Of a stretch of 62,107 nt of DNA, positions 7,803-16,310 are shown one piece after another. Location: positions 1-62,107 of IMG/VR virus record IMGVR_UViG_3300029267_003445; one strand, 5' to 3'. Origin of the DNA: a virus. The notes beneath the pieces are model-generated. The model saw only the letters and a list, made by a program, of their open reading frames with translations, was not told the origin of the DNA and did not search any database. The translations under genes and the position numbers were made by a program. The number at the start of each line of letters is the position of its first letter. Position 1 is the first letter of the stretch.

Positions 7803-8695
7803 CGATTGACCTAAATACACTCCCTTCGGGGGAGCGGTACGCGGATGAATACGGTGCGTGGCTGGAGGTCTGGCGGCAGATCGCTGAGGAACCCGGTGTT
7901 GTGGTGAAGAGCCCTCCGCATAGCTGGATTCCACTGGCGCGTTATTTGGGAGCAACCGTGCGGGGGAGCTTTGCGCATTTTTTGCAAGACTCGTACTATC
8001 GCAACGCGAACGAGATGTACGACCATGCGAAGGCCTACGGCCGTCAGCGGGAGTATGTGGAATCGGTGTGCACGGCTCGGCCGGAGCTGGTTGACGCGTT
8101 GTGGAAGAGCGACGTGCAATGGCAGACGGTTGATCGGGACCATACGTGGCAGCGGGAGTTCGTGTTGACGAACTATAACGGGTATTATCGACCCGAGATT
8201 TTGGAGTATATGAAAAAGCTAGAGGAGTACGTACCTCCCGCACGCGTGCGAAATTGCGTTGTGACCAGTTGTTCCGCGGATAAGCCATATCCGGCGGACG
8301 TGCATCGGGCGGTACTCGATATTCTGCCGGACGAGTCGTGGCATCTTGTTATCGCCACGGGCGTGCTCGGTGTCGTGCCTCAAGAACTCTGGGGTGTGAT
8401 GCCGTTGTACGATGCGGGCATCCCAAATAATTGGAGATGCTTTCAAAAGTGGTGTCGGTACGCGCAGCGGATAAAGTACGATAGGATTGTTGTGTACGCA
8501 GATTTTTATGCTCCCGCGGTGCACGCGGCGCTCTCCTCTGTACTGGCGGATACTGCGGTGTCCTATCCTTTACCCGTGGGCGGGCGGGCGGATTATTTGG
8601 ACCTTGCGGACGAGAGGTGGCTAAATCATTTACGGCGCGCGTTGGAGTGTAGTCCTGCGGATGCCGGTTCTTTTAAGTCGGGGATACTATTATGA
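7799..8695 (+). CDS. ArcS/DUF5591-like deazaguanine-modifying protein
   Basis: A 298-residue protein. Residues about 150-270 resemble the DUF5591 domain of archaeosine synthase Arc[20 protein letters not shown], then [11 protein letters not shown], then a Tyr/Asp-containing segment and [16 protein letters not shown]. In archaea ArcS converts the nitrile of preQ0 in tRNA toward archaeosine. The N-terminal 150 residues are unfamiliar. It is sandwiched with ATGA overlaps between the DpdA-like gene and queC, so it probably alters the deazaguanine side chain in DNA or its precursor. It could instead be an accessory DNA-binding subunit. The domain call is from pattern recall only. Confidence 0.68.
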   Translation: MTIDLNTLPSGERYADEYGAWLEVWRQIAEEPGVVVKSPPHSWIPLARYLGATVRGSFAHFLQDSYYRNANEMYDHAKAYGRQREYVESVCTARPELVDALWKSDVQWQTVDRDHTWQREFVLTNYNGYYRPEILEYMKKLEEYVPPARVRNCVVTSCSADKPYPADVHRAVLDILPDESWHLVIATGVLGVVPQELWGVMPLYDAGIPNNWRCFQKWCRYAQRIKYDRIVVYADFYAPAVHAALSSVLADTAVSYPLPVGGRADYLDLADERWLNHLRRALECSPADAGSFKSGILL

Positions 8696-9348
8696 AAATT
8701 GTGCTCATCTATTCCGGGGGGCTGGACTCCACGGTGTTGCTCTATTCCTATCTAGCTCAGGAGGCCGAAGTGAAGGCGCTGAGCATCAATTACGGGCAGC
8801 GACATCAGAAGGAGTTGCGCGCCGCGGGTCGCATTTGCCGGGACAACGGAGTGCCCTTTTCCATCGTGGACATTGGCGCTGTTGGCGCGTTATTGCAGTC
8901 AAGTTTGACGGATAGAAAAATAGATGTTCCCGACGGGCACTACGCGGAAGAGTCTATGAAACAGACTGTTGTGCCTAACAGAAATATGATTATGCTTTCG
9001 CTTGCAATCGGGCACGCGTGTTCTTTGAAGTACGATGCGGTCGCATACGCGGCGCACGCTGGGGATCACACAATATACCCCGATTGTCGCCCCGCATTCG
9101 TGGACGCGATGGCAGAGGCGGCGCGGTTGTGTGATTGGCACCCCGTTGAAATCGCCCGCCCGTTTATCACCAAGACAAAGGCAGACATTGCGGCGCTTGG
9201 ACATGCGCTGGACGTGCCCTTTGCGGATACGTGGTCTTGCTATAAAGGCGGGGAGCGTCATTGCGGCACGTGCGGCACGTGCGTGGAACGACGAGAGGCG
9301 TTTGAGTTGGCAAAAGTACCAGACCCAACGGAGTATGAAAATGAATAG
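8692..9348 (+). CDS. queC: QueC, 7-cyano-7-deazaguanine (preQ0) synthase
   Basis: A 218-residue ATP-dependent enzyme converting 7-carboxy-7-deazaguanine to preQ0. It has the PP-loop [12 protein letters not shown] near the N terminus, the [10 protein letters not shown] helix, PNRNMIML and [16 protein letters not shown] substrate loops, and a C-terminal zinc site [20 protein letters not shown]. Length and all motifs are normal, so it should be active. There is no amidotransferase fusion as seen in some phages. The start overlaps the upstream stop by ATGA; the end overlaps queD by eight bases. Confidence 0.95.
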   Translation: MKIVLIYSGGLDSTVLLYSYLAQEAEVKALSINYGQRHQKELRAAGRICRDNGVPFSIVDIGAVGALLQSSLTDRKIDVPDGHYAEESMKQTVVPNRNMIMLSLAIGHACSLKYDAVAYAAHAGDHTIYPDCRPAFVDAMAEAARLCDWHPVEIARPFITKTKADIAALGHALDVPFADTWSCYKGGERHCGTCGTCVERREAFELAKVPDPTEYENE

Positions 9349-9766
9349 CGTGACAGTGACAAAGCGTTTTGAGTTTGACGCGGCTCATCGATTGTATCAG
9401 CACGAGGGGGCGTGTCGGCACGTGCACGGGCATCACTACGTCGTGGAGGTAGAGGTGGCGGGGCCGTCGTTGAATTATCTTGGCATGCTCATTGATTTTG
9501 GGGAGTTGAAGCAGCGGGTGGGCGATTGGATACAAGAGCACTGGGACCACGCGACGCTTCTCAATAATGCGGACACGGTATTATTTGAGGCTTTGGAAGA
9601 GATGAATAGTACGCTTTATCTGTTTGATGGGAACCCCACGGCCGAGAAGATGGCGGTTGAGCTGTTTACACAAGTACGCGAATTGTTGAAACATACTCCC
9701 GTGGTCCCCCGGCGGGTGCGCGTGTGGGAGACACCGGACAGTTTCGCGGAGTATCGGGAGGGATAA
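9341..9766 (+). CDS. queD: QueD, 6-carboxytetrahydropterin synthase
   Basis: A 141-residue member of the PTPS family that makes 6-carboxy-tetrahydropterin from dihydroneopterin triphosphate. The zinc histidines are in FDAAHRL and GHHYVVEV, the catalytic Cys in [10 protein letters not shown], and the C-terminal [13 protein letters not shown] is diagnostic. ATG 9341 is preferred over ATG 9335 because the ACGGAG site (9328-9333) is seven bases upstream of it. It overlaps queC by eight bases. Confidence 0.94.
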   Translation: MNSVTVTKRFEFDAAHRLYQHEGACRHVHGHHYVVEVEVAGPSLNYLGMLIDFGELKQRVGDWIQEHWDHATLLNNADTVLFEALEEMNSTLYLFDGNPTAEKMAVELFTQVRELLKHTPVVPRRVRVWETPDSFAEYREG

Positions 9767-9768
9767 TA

Positions 9769-10374
9769 GTGTCTAAAAAGTACGCCATCAGCGAGATTTT
9801 CTATTCCCTTCAGGGGGAGGGCGTACGCGCGGGAACTGCCTCGGTGTTTGTACGCTTCTCTGGATGCAATTTGCGATGTACCGTTGCGACGGAGGGGTTT
9901 GATTGTGATACGGACCACTCATGCAACCATGTCATGTCGGGGCGGGAAATTGCGGCCGAGTGCGCGAAATACATGTCGGAAGAGACGCCTCGGTGGGTGG
10001 TGTTCACGGGCGGGGAGCCTGCGATGCAGTTGGACGCGGACCTTGTTCATATCTTCCGCGCCCGGGGGTGGCATCTTGCCGTGGAAACGAATGGCTCGCT
10101 TCCGTTGCCGGAGGGGTTGGATTGGATCACCGTGAGCCCGCGGCGGCAAGCGATTCAAGTGCTCTCGGGGGTGAGTGAGGTGAAGTGCGTTGTGGGGGCG
10201 GAAGGGACACTGCCGGATGTTGGTAGATTGCGCCCGGGGTATCGTCTAATCAGTCCCGCATTCAACGGCCCGGACCCGGACCCGGCTGCGATTGCTCGAT
10301 GCGTTCAGTTAGTAAAGGAGAATCCAAAATGGCGGCTGTCAATACAGCTCCACAAGTTTCTTCACATCCAGTGA
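9769..10374 (+). CDS. queE: QueE, 7-carboxy-7-deazaguanine synthase (radical SAM)
   Basis: A 201-residue radical SAM enzyme forming the deazapurine ring. Signatures: IFYSLQGEG, FVRFSGCNLRC followed by GFDCDTD (iron-sulfur cysteines spaced CX3CX8C rather than the usual CX3CX2C, a known kind of QueE variation), VVFTGGEPAMQ and VETNGS. GTG start at 9769 follows CGGGAGGG. The C terminus SIQLHKFLHIQ matches QueE ends. Its last 46 bases overlap the folE fusion gene. Confidence 0.93.
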   Translation: MSKKYAISEIFYSLQGEGVRAGTASVFVRFSGCNLRCTVATEGFDCDTDHSCNHVMSGREIAAECAKYMSEETPRWVVFTGGEPAMQLDADLVHIFRARGWHLAVETNGSLPLPEGLDWITVSPRRQAIQVLSGVSEVKCVVGAEGTLPDVGRLRPGYRLISPAFNGPDPDPAAIARCVQLVKENPKWRLSIQLHKFLHIQ

Positions 10375-11252
10375 GGAGAATTACGTGGGCGGAGTTTACT
10401 AGAGACTGCGGTGGGCTGGTAGAGGAGATTCGCCGCGCCGGTTTGCGTGTTTCTGGTGTTTTTGGCGTACCGAGTGGGGGTTGTCACGTGGCGCAAATAG
10501 TTGCGCATGCTTTGGAGGTGCCCGTACTGGACGAGCCTGAGCGGGATTGTGTGGTAGTGGACGATTTGATTGATAGCGGGAAGACGATACAATCCTACTC
10601 GGCGCGCGGGCACATGTGCTTGACCTTATATCGCAAGCCGCATAGTCCGCCGGGTTATGGTATCCGTACGCTTTCGGGGTGGCTTCAGTTTCCATGGGAG
10701 CATTCGGGACGCCCGGAGGACGCGGTGACTCGATTGTTGGAGTTTATTGGGGAGGACCCCACCCGGGACGGTTTGATAAAGACGCCCGAACGTGTGTGCC
10801 GCGCGTTCGCGGAAATGACGGCCGGTTATGCGCAGACTGCGAAGGACATATTGGGTACGGTTTTCGAGACGGAGTATGACCAAGTTATCATGCTTCGGGA
10901 CATCCAGTTTTCAAGTCTGTGTGAGCATCACATGCTACCGTTCAGCGGGCTTGCGACGGTTGCCTATCTGCCGGGGACGGGTAAAGTGGTCGGTATTTCT
11001 AAACTCGCTCGGCTCGTGCAGATGCATGCGAAGCGGTTGCAGATACAGGAGCGTATGACTTCGGACATCGCGGATGACGTAATGAATATTTTGTCTGCGA
11101 AGGGCGCGGCCGTGATTATACGTGCAAAACATCTTTGCATGGGATGCCGGGGCATCAAAGACCCCGTTGCGAGCATGGTGACAAGTGAAATGCGTGGGCT
11201 GTTTCGGGAAGACGCAACGGCACGCGCTGAGCTTTTTTCTCTTGAGAAGTAA
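10329..11252 (+). CDS. folE: Phosphoribosyltransferase-GTP cyclohydrolase I fusion
   Basis: A 307-residue two-domain protein. Residues about 20-110 look like a xanthine-guanine phosphoribosyltransferase: ITWAEFTRDCGGL, FGVPSGGCHVAQIVAHAL, and the PRPP loop CVVVDDLIDSGKT around residues 73-86. Residues about 127-307 are a complete FolE: GEDPTRDGLIKTPERV, SLCEHHMLPF (Cys198), GISKLARLVQMHAKRLQIQE and AKHLCMGCRGI. FolE makes dihydroneopterin triphosphate, the first step of preQ0 synthesis. The N-terminal domain might recycle guanine or xanthine to feed the GTP pool (inference). ATG 10329 is supported by AAAGGAG at 10315-10321; no frameshift separates the domains. Confidence 0.9.
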   Translation: MAAVNTAPQVSSHPVRRITWAEFTRDCGGLVEEIRRAGLRVSGVFGVPSGGCHVAQIVAHALEVPVLDEPERDCVVVDDLIDSGKTIQSYSARGHMCLTLYRKPHSPPGYGIRTLSGWLQFPWEHSGRPEDAVTRLLEFIGEDPTRDGLIKTPERVCRAFAEMTAGYAQTAKDILGTVFETEYDQVIMLRDIQFSSLCEHHMLPFSGLATVAYLPGTGKVVGISKLARLVQMHAKRLQIQERMTSDIADDVMNILSAKGAAVIIRAKHLCMGCRGIKDPVASMVTSEMRGLFREDATARAELFSLEK

Positions 11253-11253
11253 T

Positions 11254-13131
11254 GTGGTCGCAATCCAAGACAAGCTAGAGCGTTCTTTCGCCCATGACGT
11301 GACGCGTTTTCTGCGGGCGCGTTTTGAGGAGATGGCGACGAAGTTGCGCCCCTATTTGCGGCGTGTGCGGCGGGATCGCCTCTCCGTTGTGGCGGGGTAT
11401 TCTCGCGGAGTAGATAGGCGGCGGGCTGCGGACGCTTACCTTTTCGATCTGTTGGCACCGCTTGCAGATACTTTGATTAGCGACGAGGCGCAAACGGTCT
11501 TTGAGTTGCTTATTTTTCGGCATTTGCGGGCGGCATACGAGGCCGGGGCGGTGGATGCGCTTCACCGCATGGGATTTGAGGCGTCCGTTGTCGATAATCG
11601 CCGCCGAACGGTTGCGAAAGCGGCTGCGGACCCCATTATTTTCGAGCTGTCGGACCCCGAAATTATTGCCGCACTTGAGGAGCGTGCTCGTATTGTAGGG
11701 GCGGGCCTCACTCCGGCAATGTTAGGCGACGCGCGGCGGCTTGTTCGGGATAAAATGGTGTTCGGGGACCTCGGTGCACACCAGACAGCGACGCAGATTG
11801 CGGCCGGGGCTGGGATTCCGCACTGGAGAGGCTTGAAAATCGCTAGAACGGAGGCCGGACAGGCGTTTAACGGCGCGACTTTCGAGCAGTATTATCGGTC
11901 CGGGGTAAGGATGAAGGCGTGGCACACCGTTGGGGATAACCGTGTGCGGGACGATCACACTATGAACGCGGCGGAGGGCTATATTCCAATCGGAAACGCC
12001 TTTGGAAATGGTGAAATGTATCCCGGGAGCGGCTCTATCAATTGCCGGTGCGCTTTGCTGGCAGATATGCGGGACCCGAAGCTGGTTTTAACCCCGTGGT
12101 CGGGTAACGCAGGGGCGTATCTCGGCCCGACGTTGCCGATAGCCCCGCTGCCCGCGCCGACAGCGAGCGGCATTTCTCCTCAAATGCTTGCGCGCTTGCG
12201 GGCGGTTTCGTCGCCCGTGTCTAAGCCGAAGTTTCTCGGGCCTCTCGGTAAGAAGGTGGGAACAATACAATCGCAAATTGATTTGATTAGGGATAAGCTG
12301 AAGGAGCACGCCGACGATGTGGCATATACTTCGCATCTAAAACGGCGGCTCACTAAGCTGGAAAAACGATTGGTAGATGTGCAACAGGGCACTCTGCCGG
12401 GCAAGGTCAAAGCGATTGAGCTTATCGAAATCAAAGGTAAGAGTCCCGTTTCCCCCGAGTTCAAGGCGAGAGTCGTGAAGCATTTAGACTCGTTGCCGCA
12501 GAAGGACTTGGCACGCATAAAGAAAGCCGGGATCAAAGTACGCCTCGGTCATCACATGGATGAGGCGTTGCCGCGGGTGAAGGGTATGACACCCCGGGGC
12601 TATCCAGCGGGGACTAAGTTTAACGAAATCGAGGGGTTGTTTTCGCCTACGGAGAATCGGATTGTCTTGACGGAGTATAAACAGGATTGGGCGTCTACGC
12701 GGCTCACGAAGGCATATCTAAGCCCCGGTCGGCTCTCTACCACGGTACGACATGAGGTAGGTCATGCAATAGATAAGGCGCTGACAATACGGCCGGAGGG
12801 CGGCGGTAGAATTATTGCTTCGCAGCAAGCGAAGTATTCGGCGCAGTATCGTCAGGAGTTCGTCAAAATCATAAAGGAGACTGGATCGGAGCTGACGGAG
12901 ACGGGGTATACGTTGCACGGCTCTGCGCGTATAATTTCTTATGAGCTTCAGCCAAATCCATCCGCGCTTAAGTGGGGCGGTTCGGGAGCGACAGACGCCG
13001 GTGCGTCTGAGATGTTTGCGGAGTTATATGCGCATCTCCGCGGTGGCGCAGCGAATCGAAGTGGGGGGCCTATTTACGCGGGCCGTTTTTCCAAGACGTT
13101 GGCAGTGGTGAAGGACATGATAGGGGGTTAA
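11254..13131 (+). CDS. MuF-like minor head protein with C-terminal zincin domain
   Basis: A 625-residue protein. Residues about 170-290 are the Mu gpF/SPP1 gp7 domain (IARTEAGQAFNGATFEQYY, KAWHTVGDNRVRDDHTMNA, PGSGSINCRCALL), a minor capsid protein often injected with DNA. After a linker and coiled coil, residues about 420-625 hold a predicted metallopeptidase: GLFSPTENRIVLTEY, HEVGH at 500-504 and a later EMFAELYAHL supplying a third ligand, resembling the lethal-factor-like zincin fold. GTG 11254, one base after the folE stop, is the likely start; the site is weak. The zincin may act in the host after injection or in head maturation. Confidence 0.82.
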   Translation: MVAIQDKLERSFAHDVTRFLRARFEEMATKLRPYLRRVRRDRLSVVAGYSRGVDRRRAADAYLFDLLAPLADTLISDEAQTVFELLIFRHLRAAYEAGAVDALHRMGFEASVVDNRRRTVAKAAADPIIFELSDPEIIAALEERARIVGAGLTPAMLGDARRLVRDKMVFGDLGAHQTATQIAAGAGIPHWRGLKIARTEAGQAFNGATFEQYYRSGVRMKAWHTVGDNRVRDDHTMNAAEGYIPIGNAFGNGEMYPGSGSINCRCALLADMRDPKLVLTPWSGNAGAYLGPTLPIAPLPAPTASGISPQMLARLRAVSSPVSKPKFLGPLGKKVGTIQSQIDLIRDKLKEHADDVAYTSHLKRRLTKLEKRLVDVQQGTLPGKVKAIELIEIKGKSPVSPEFKARVVKHLDSLPQKDLARIKKAGIKVRLGHHMDEALPRVKGMTPRGYPAGTKFNEIEGLFSPTENRIVLTEYKQDWASTRLTKAYLSPGRLSTTVRHEVGHAIDKALTIRPEGGGRIIASQQAKYSAQYRQEFVKIIKETGSELTETGYTLHGSARIISYELQPNPSALKWGGSGATDAGASEMFAELYAHLRGGAANRSGGPIYAGRFSKTLAVVKDMIGG

Positions 13132-13137
13132 AGGACA

Positions 13138-13317
13138 ATGACATTATTTATTTCGCTTTATGAGAATATGGTGGGCGTGCGTTGTCCCAGTCCTGGTCCC
13201 ATCAAAGCGGACACGGAGTATGAGGTCCACCCGACGCAAGTTTTCCATGGGTACTCGTACGAAGAGCTGCGAGCAATGGGCGAAGGCATGTTTGAAGTAC
13301 CCGTGAGGGAGGGCTGA
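13138..13317 (+). CDS. Small hypothetical protein
   Basis: A 59-residue frame, MTLFISLYENMVGVRCPSPG, preceded by AAAGGACA at 13130-13137 and ending two bases before the next small ORF. The pattern (short beta-rich segment, then VHPTQVFHGYSYEELRAMG) resembles small phage proteins found among head genes, but I know no function. Confidence 0.6.
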   Translation: MTLFISLYENMVGVRCPSPGPIKADTEYEVHPTQVFHGYSYEELRAMGEGMFEVPVREG

Positions 13318-13318
13318 T

Positions 13319-13444
13319 ATGTTTGACGGTATTGGGCGAGCAATGACCGCGCTCATGTGGATATGTGCTCTTGGCGTTCCGTTGGGATTGTGGAAGCTCG
13401 TTGAATTGATTATGTGGTGCTTTTCTCACATTCGCGTGGTCTAG
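13319..13444 (+). CDS. Small single-span membrane protein
   Basis: A 41-residue ORF (MFDGIGRAMTALMWICALGV onward) with one long hydrophobic helix. It could be a holin-like or antiholin-like peptide or a membrane anchor; position among head genes gives no clear clue. The start lies one base after the preceding stop, with GAGGGAGGGC as ribosome-binding site. Confidence 0.5.
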   Translation: MFDGIGRAMTALMWICALGVPLGLWKLVELIMWCFSHIRVV

Positions 13445-13481
13445 TTCTGGCAAGCCACGCCTCCGCCTCCACTCTGGGGGG

Positions 13482-13497
13482 TTGCACGCGCGTGCAG
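13482..13497. promoter_or_regulatory. 16-bp palindrome, site 2
   Basis: TTGCACGCGCGTGCAG, 15 of 16 bases of the perfect palindrome, 12 bp upstream of the -35 box of the capsid-operon promoter in the 121-bp gap before the protease gene. Confidence 0.75.
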
Positions 13498-13509
13498 ATG
13501 GTTCGCCTC

Positions 13510-13538
13510 TTGACACGATTTTTTGTAGGTGCGATAAT
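13510..13538 (+). promoter_or_regulatory. Sigma70-type promoter for the capsid operon
   Basis: TTGACA (13510-13515), 17-bp spacer, GATAAT (13533-13538), about 27 bases before the protease start. This is the closest match to consensus in the window. Together with palindrome site 2 it mirrors the terminase promoter arrangement. Confidence 0.8.
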
Positions 13539-13565
13539 ACGTAGGATTCCGATAGGAGGGTTATG

Positions 13566-15128
13566 ATGGCGACCGCTTTAGATAAAAACGTGCGAGAGCT
13601 TCTGTCTCTAGTGTCCCCGGTCTATGCCGTGGTGGGACAAAGCGATGAAACCACGGTATCTATCAAGGGGTTTGCGAGTGTGGAAGTGATGGACCGCTCC
13701 GACGACGTTGTGCCCCCGGAGGAGTTTGACCTCGATCAGTTCATGGCGGCACCGACTCTGCTGGTCAATCACGATTACTGGACCGACACGATGGGGAATA
13801 AAGTGGCGGCCGGTCGCCCGGAAGAGGTGTACGTGGCGAAGCTGGTCCGCATCGAGGGGGATAAAGAAAATTGGGGCGTGTACGACGTAAAGAGGAAAGA
13901 AGTACGCAACACATACCCCCGCAATCGTGTACCTAATTTGAAGGCGGGCACACGGGGCCTCTTTATGGTCGCCAAAGTCACGCAACCCGAAGTCAAGCGC
14001 ATGGTTGAGACGGGAGAGCTTGCGGCCTTCAGTTGGCGGGGTCAAACACACGTTCATTATCGGGTGGCTCCCGACGGCACGACGGAGCGGGTCTTTAAGG
14101 GAATCGATCTCTGGGAAATCAGTCTCGTAAACGTGCCGGACCAGCCGGGTTCCACGTTTATCATCGGTAAAACGGCGGCGGGACAGCCGTTTGCGATGGA
14201 CGTGCCGAGCAACTCGCTATCGGTGCACCTTGTTCGATTGGACGGGGCACTGTTCTCGGGTACGTCCCAAGTATGCGAGACGCTCGAAAAATACAAAATG
14301 AAAAGTGACTCTTTGCGGCAGGAGGGGGACACGTACTTCGCCCTCCAAAGCAAAGGCGTCAATTTCGACTTGGATAATCTCGTAACCGTGCAGATTGCTC
14401 CGGGAGTGTCTGTCATTGCGGGGCCTGAAAAGGCCACTACGAGAAAGACTACTCTGGCTTGTGAGGCGTCCGCGCCAAGAGCCAAGGCGGCAGTCCCTAC
14501 GTCGGGGATTGCTTCGATTTTAGCACCGTTTCAATCAATGGAGACACGCAAGATGTCTGAAGAGAAAACGCCGGACGCCGGGGACAAGTCCGAAGAGGTT
14601 AAGGATGTGAACAAGGCCGCTGCGGAGGCCCTGAGTAAGCAAGTCGCCGTCGCGGTTGCGGCCGAGATGAAGCCCGTTATGGAAGGCATCTCGGAGACGC
14701 TGAAGACCGTGGGCGAGGGTTTTGCTCAAATTGCTGAAAAGGCCGCAACGGACGAAGCCGCTGAAAAAGAAAAGGCCGAGAAGGAAGCCGCCGAAAAGGC
14801 CGCAAAGGAAGCCGCTGAAAAAGAGGCCGCGGAGAAGGCCGCCGCTGAAAAAGAGGCTGCCGAAAAGGCCGCCGCTGAAAAAGAAGAGAAAGAGAAAGAC
14901 GCAGATTCGGAAGACGGAGACGGACCCGCGGAGAAAGCGGGCTTGGAAGAGGTGAAGAAGACGTTGGCAAGCTTGACCGATCAAATGGTTGCGGTTGCCA
15001 AGAGTGTCGAGGTTCTCGGGGAGGTTACTCCGCTGGAAACCGTGCGGGATGAGAAAGTCACCGCGAAAAAGGATGCTGACGCCGATCCGAATGAGTGTCT
15101 CGACACCTTGTTTCCCTTCACCGACTAG
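13566..15128 (+). CDS. HK97-type prohead protease fused to scaffold
   Basis: A 520-residue fusion. Residues about 1-215 are the prohead serine protease: KGFASVEVMDRSDDVV, the catalytic His69 in LLVNHDYW and Ser156 in AAFSWRG, then IDLWEISLVNVPDQPGS. From about residue 330 the chain is a scaffold-like coiled coil with Lys-Glu-Ala repeats (EKAAAEKEAAEKAAAEK). The protease trims scaffold and itself during capsid maturation. ATG 13566 is six bases after AGGAGG; ATG 13563 is too close. An in-frame ATG at 14553, preceded by GGAGA, could produce free scaffold. Confidence 0.9.
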   Translation: MATALDKNVRELLSLVSPVYAVVGQSDETTVSIKGFASVEVMDRSDDVVPPEEFDLDQFMAAPTLLVNHDYWTDTMGNKVAAGRPEEVYVAKLVRIEGDKENWGVYDVKRKEVRNTYPRNRVPNLKAGTRGLFMVAKVTQPEVKRMVETGELAAFSWRGQTHVHYRVAPDGTTERVFKGIDLWEISLVNVPDQPGSTFIIGKTAAGQPFAMDVPSNSLSVHLVRLDGALFSGTSQVCETLEKYKMKSDSLRQEGDTYFALQSKGVNFDLDNLVTVQIAPGVSVIAGPEKATTRKTTLACEASAPRAKAAVPTSGIASILAPFQSMETRKMSEEKTPDAGDKSEEVKDVNKAAAEALSKQVAVAVAAEMKPVMEGISETLKTVGEGFAQIAEKAATDEAAEKEKAEKEAAEKAAKEAAEKEAAEKAAAEKEAAEKAAAEKEEKEKDADSEDGDGPAEKAGLEEVKKTLASLTDQMVAVAKSVEVLGEVTPLETVRDEKVTAKKDADADPNECLDTLFPFTD

Positions 15129-15160
15129 TTAGGAGCCGCGCGTTGCGGTGTTTCCGTTTT

Positions 15161-15174
15161 TTCGTTTTTCGTTT
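15161..15174 (+). promoter_or_regulatory. U-rich leader of the capsid gene
   Basis: TTCGTTTTTCGTTT in the 63-base gap before the major capsid gene, repeated exactly before the 26227 gene. It may enhance ribosome recruitment by ribosomal protein S1; this is inference. Confidence 0.45.
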
Positions 15175-15191
15175 CCTAAAAGGAGAGTATT

Positions 15192-16223
15192 GTGTCTCAG
15201 CACGTTGAAATCAAGCTTCCGATTGAGAAGCTTATCCAAAGCAAGAGCGCGATTGATTCGAGTTCTCTTCCCAACAGCGTTTTGAATCGGCAGCAGAGCG
15301 ACCGTTTCATTGATCTGGTTATCAATGAGTCGGTATTGCTGAAGCACTGTCGGGTCCAGCGCACTAACGCCAACAAAGGCGAGATCAATAAGCTTGATCT
15401 CGGTACCATCGTCACCGAAGGGGCGCATACCACGTCCATCGCTTCGACGCGGGTGCCGACCGAGAGCGTTGTCACGTATGACAACGAGAAGTATCGGTCC
15501 GCCTTTGACCTCAAAACCGACTTCCTGGAAGATAACCTGGAAGGCAAAGGCATCCGCGACACGCTGCTGACCATGTTCAGCAAGCGTATCAGTATCGATA
15601 CGGAGATGGCGGCAATCGAGGGCGACGACAGTCTGCCCACGGGCGACACGCAATCCGTGACGAACAACCTGCTCGGCGTTAACGATGGCTGGAGTGTTAT
15701 CCTCCAGGCGAACGTCCCCGCCGCTCAGCAGATCGACGCGGCCGGAGCAGCGCCGTCAAAGAAGCTGTATTACGACATGAAGCGTGCCATCCCGTCCCGG
15801 TACCGGGCCGCGAAGCCCGACTACGTGTGGATTGTTCCGTCGGGGCCGTCGGACAAGTGGCAGCTCGATTGGAGCGACCGGGAAACCTCGGGCGGCGACA
15901 ATCAACTCGGCACCGCGAACAGCCTGAAGTTCTGGGGCATGACGCGCCCGGGGCCGTGGGGTATCCCGATGCTTGAAGTTCCGCTGATGCCGGAAGACCT
16001 GACGTGGGGAACCGCGGGTACAGACGGTTCGGAAATCTGGCTCACCCCGTTGAAGAACCTTATCTACTTCGTCCAGCGCGACATCACGATTGAGTGGGAC
16101 CGTCGGCCGCGTCAGGACGTGTGGGAGGTGACCATCCACTTCCGCGTGGACTTCGAGGTGGAGAATTGCAACATGGTTGTTCTCGCGGAGAATGTGGCCA
16201 TGTCCGGCTCGGACTACACCTAG
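15192..16223 (+). CDS. Major capsid protein
   Basis: A 343-residue protein in the canonical place after protease-scaffold. It resembles HK97-fold capsid proteins: an N-terminal helical part cleaved or used in assembly (IEKLIQSKSAIDSSSL), an extended-loop region (EGAHTTSIASTRVPTESV), and C-terminal P and A domain strands (RDITIEWDRRPRQDVWEVTI, DFEVENCNMVVLAENV). Codon usage is richer in C-ending codons than in neighbouring genes, as expected for the most highly expressed protein. It starts at GTG with AAAAGGAGAG upstream and is followed by a strong terminator. Confidence 0.88.
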   Translation: MSQHVEIKLPIEKLIQSKSAIDSSSLPNSVLNRQQSDRFIDLVINESVLLKHCRVQRTNANKGEINKLDLGTIVTEGAHTTSIASTRVPTESVVTYDNEKYRSAFDLKTDFLEDNLEGKGIRDTLLTMFSKRISIDTEMAAIEGDDSLPTGDTQSVTNNLLGVNDGWSVILQANVPAAQQIDAAGAAPSKKLYYDMKRAIPSRYRAAKPDYVWIVPSGPSDKWQLDWSDRETSGGDNQLGTANSLKFWGMTRPGPWGIPMLEVPLMPEDLTWGTAGTDGSEIWLTPLKNLIYFVQRDITIEWDRRPRQDVWEVTIHFRVDFEVENCNMVVLAENVAMSGSDYT

Positions 16224-16253
16224 TCCTTGCGGCGCTGGTGATTTGGGTTCATA

Positions 16254-16294
16254 GCCGCCCTATCCCGGATTGGACCCGGATAGGGTGGCTTTTT
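16254..16294 (+). terminator. Rho-independent terminator after the capsid gene
   Basis: GCCGCCCTATCC (16254-16265) pairs with GGATAGGGTGGC (16278-16289) as a 12-bp stem with one G-U pair, a 12-base loop, then TTTTT. It ends the capsid transcript, giving a way to set capsid expression apart from the genes downstream. Confidence 0.92.
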
Positions 16295-16310
16295 CCTTTG
16301 GAGGTGCCTC

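Noticed and set aside
8692-9348. QueC as part of host queuosine tRNA synthesis carried over by accident
   Set aside because: The complete operon with a short DpdA-like transglycosylase and no tRNA-specific queA or queG points to DNA modification.
9418-9436. Additional TGCACG or CGTGCA half sites (for example 9418, 32609, 47091, 51086) as regulator sites
   Set aside because: Only one arm matches and the other arm is lost, which is expected by chance in GC-rich coding DNA.
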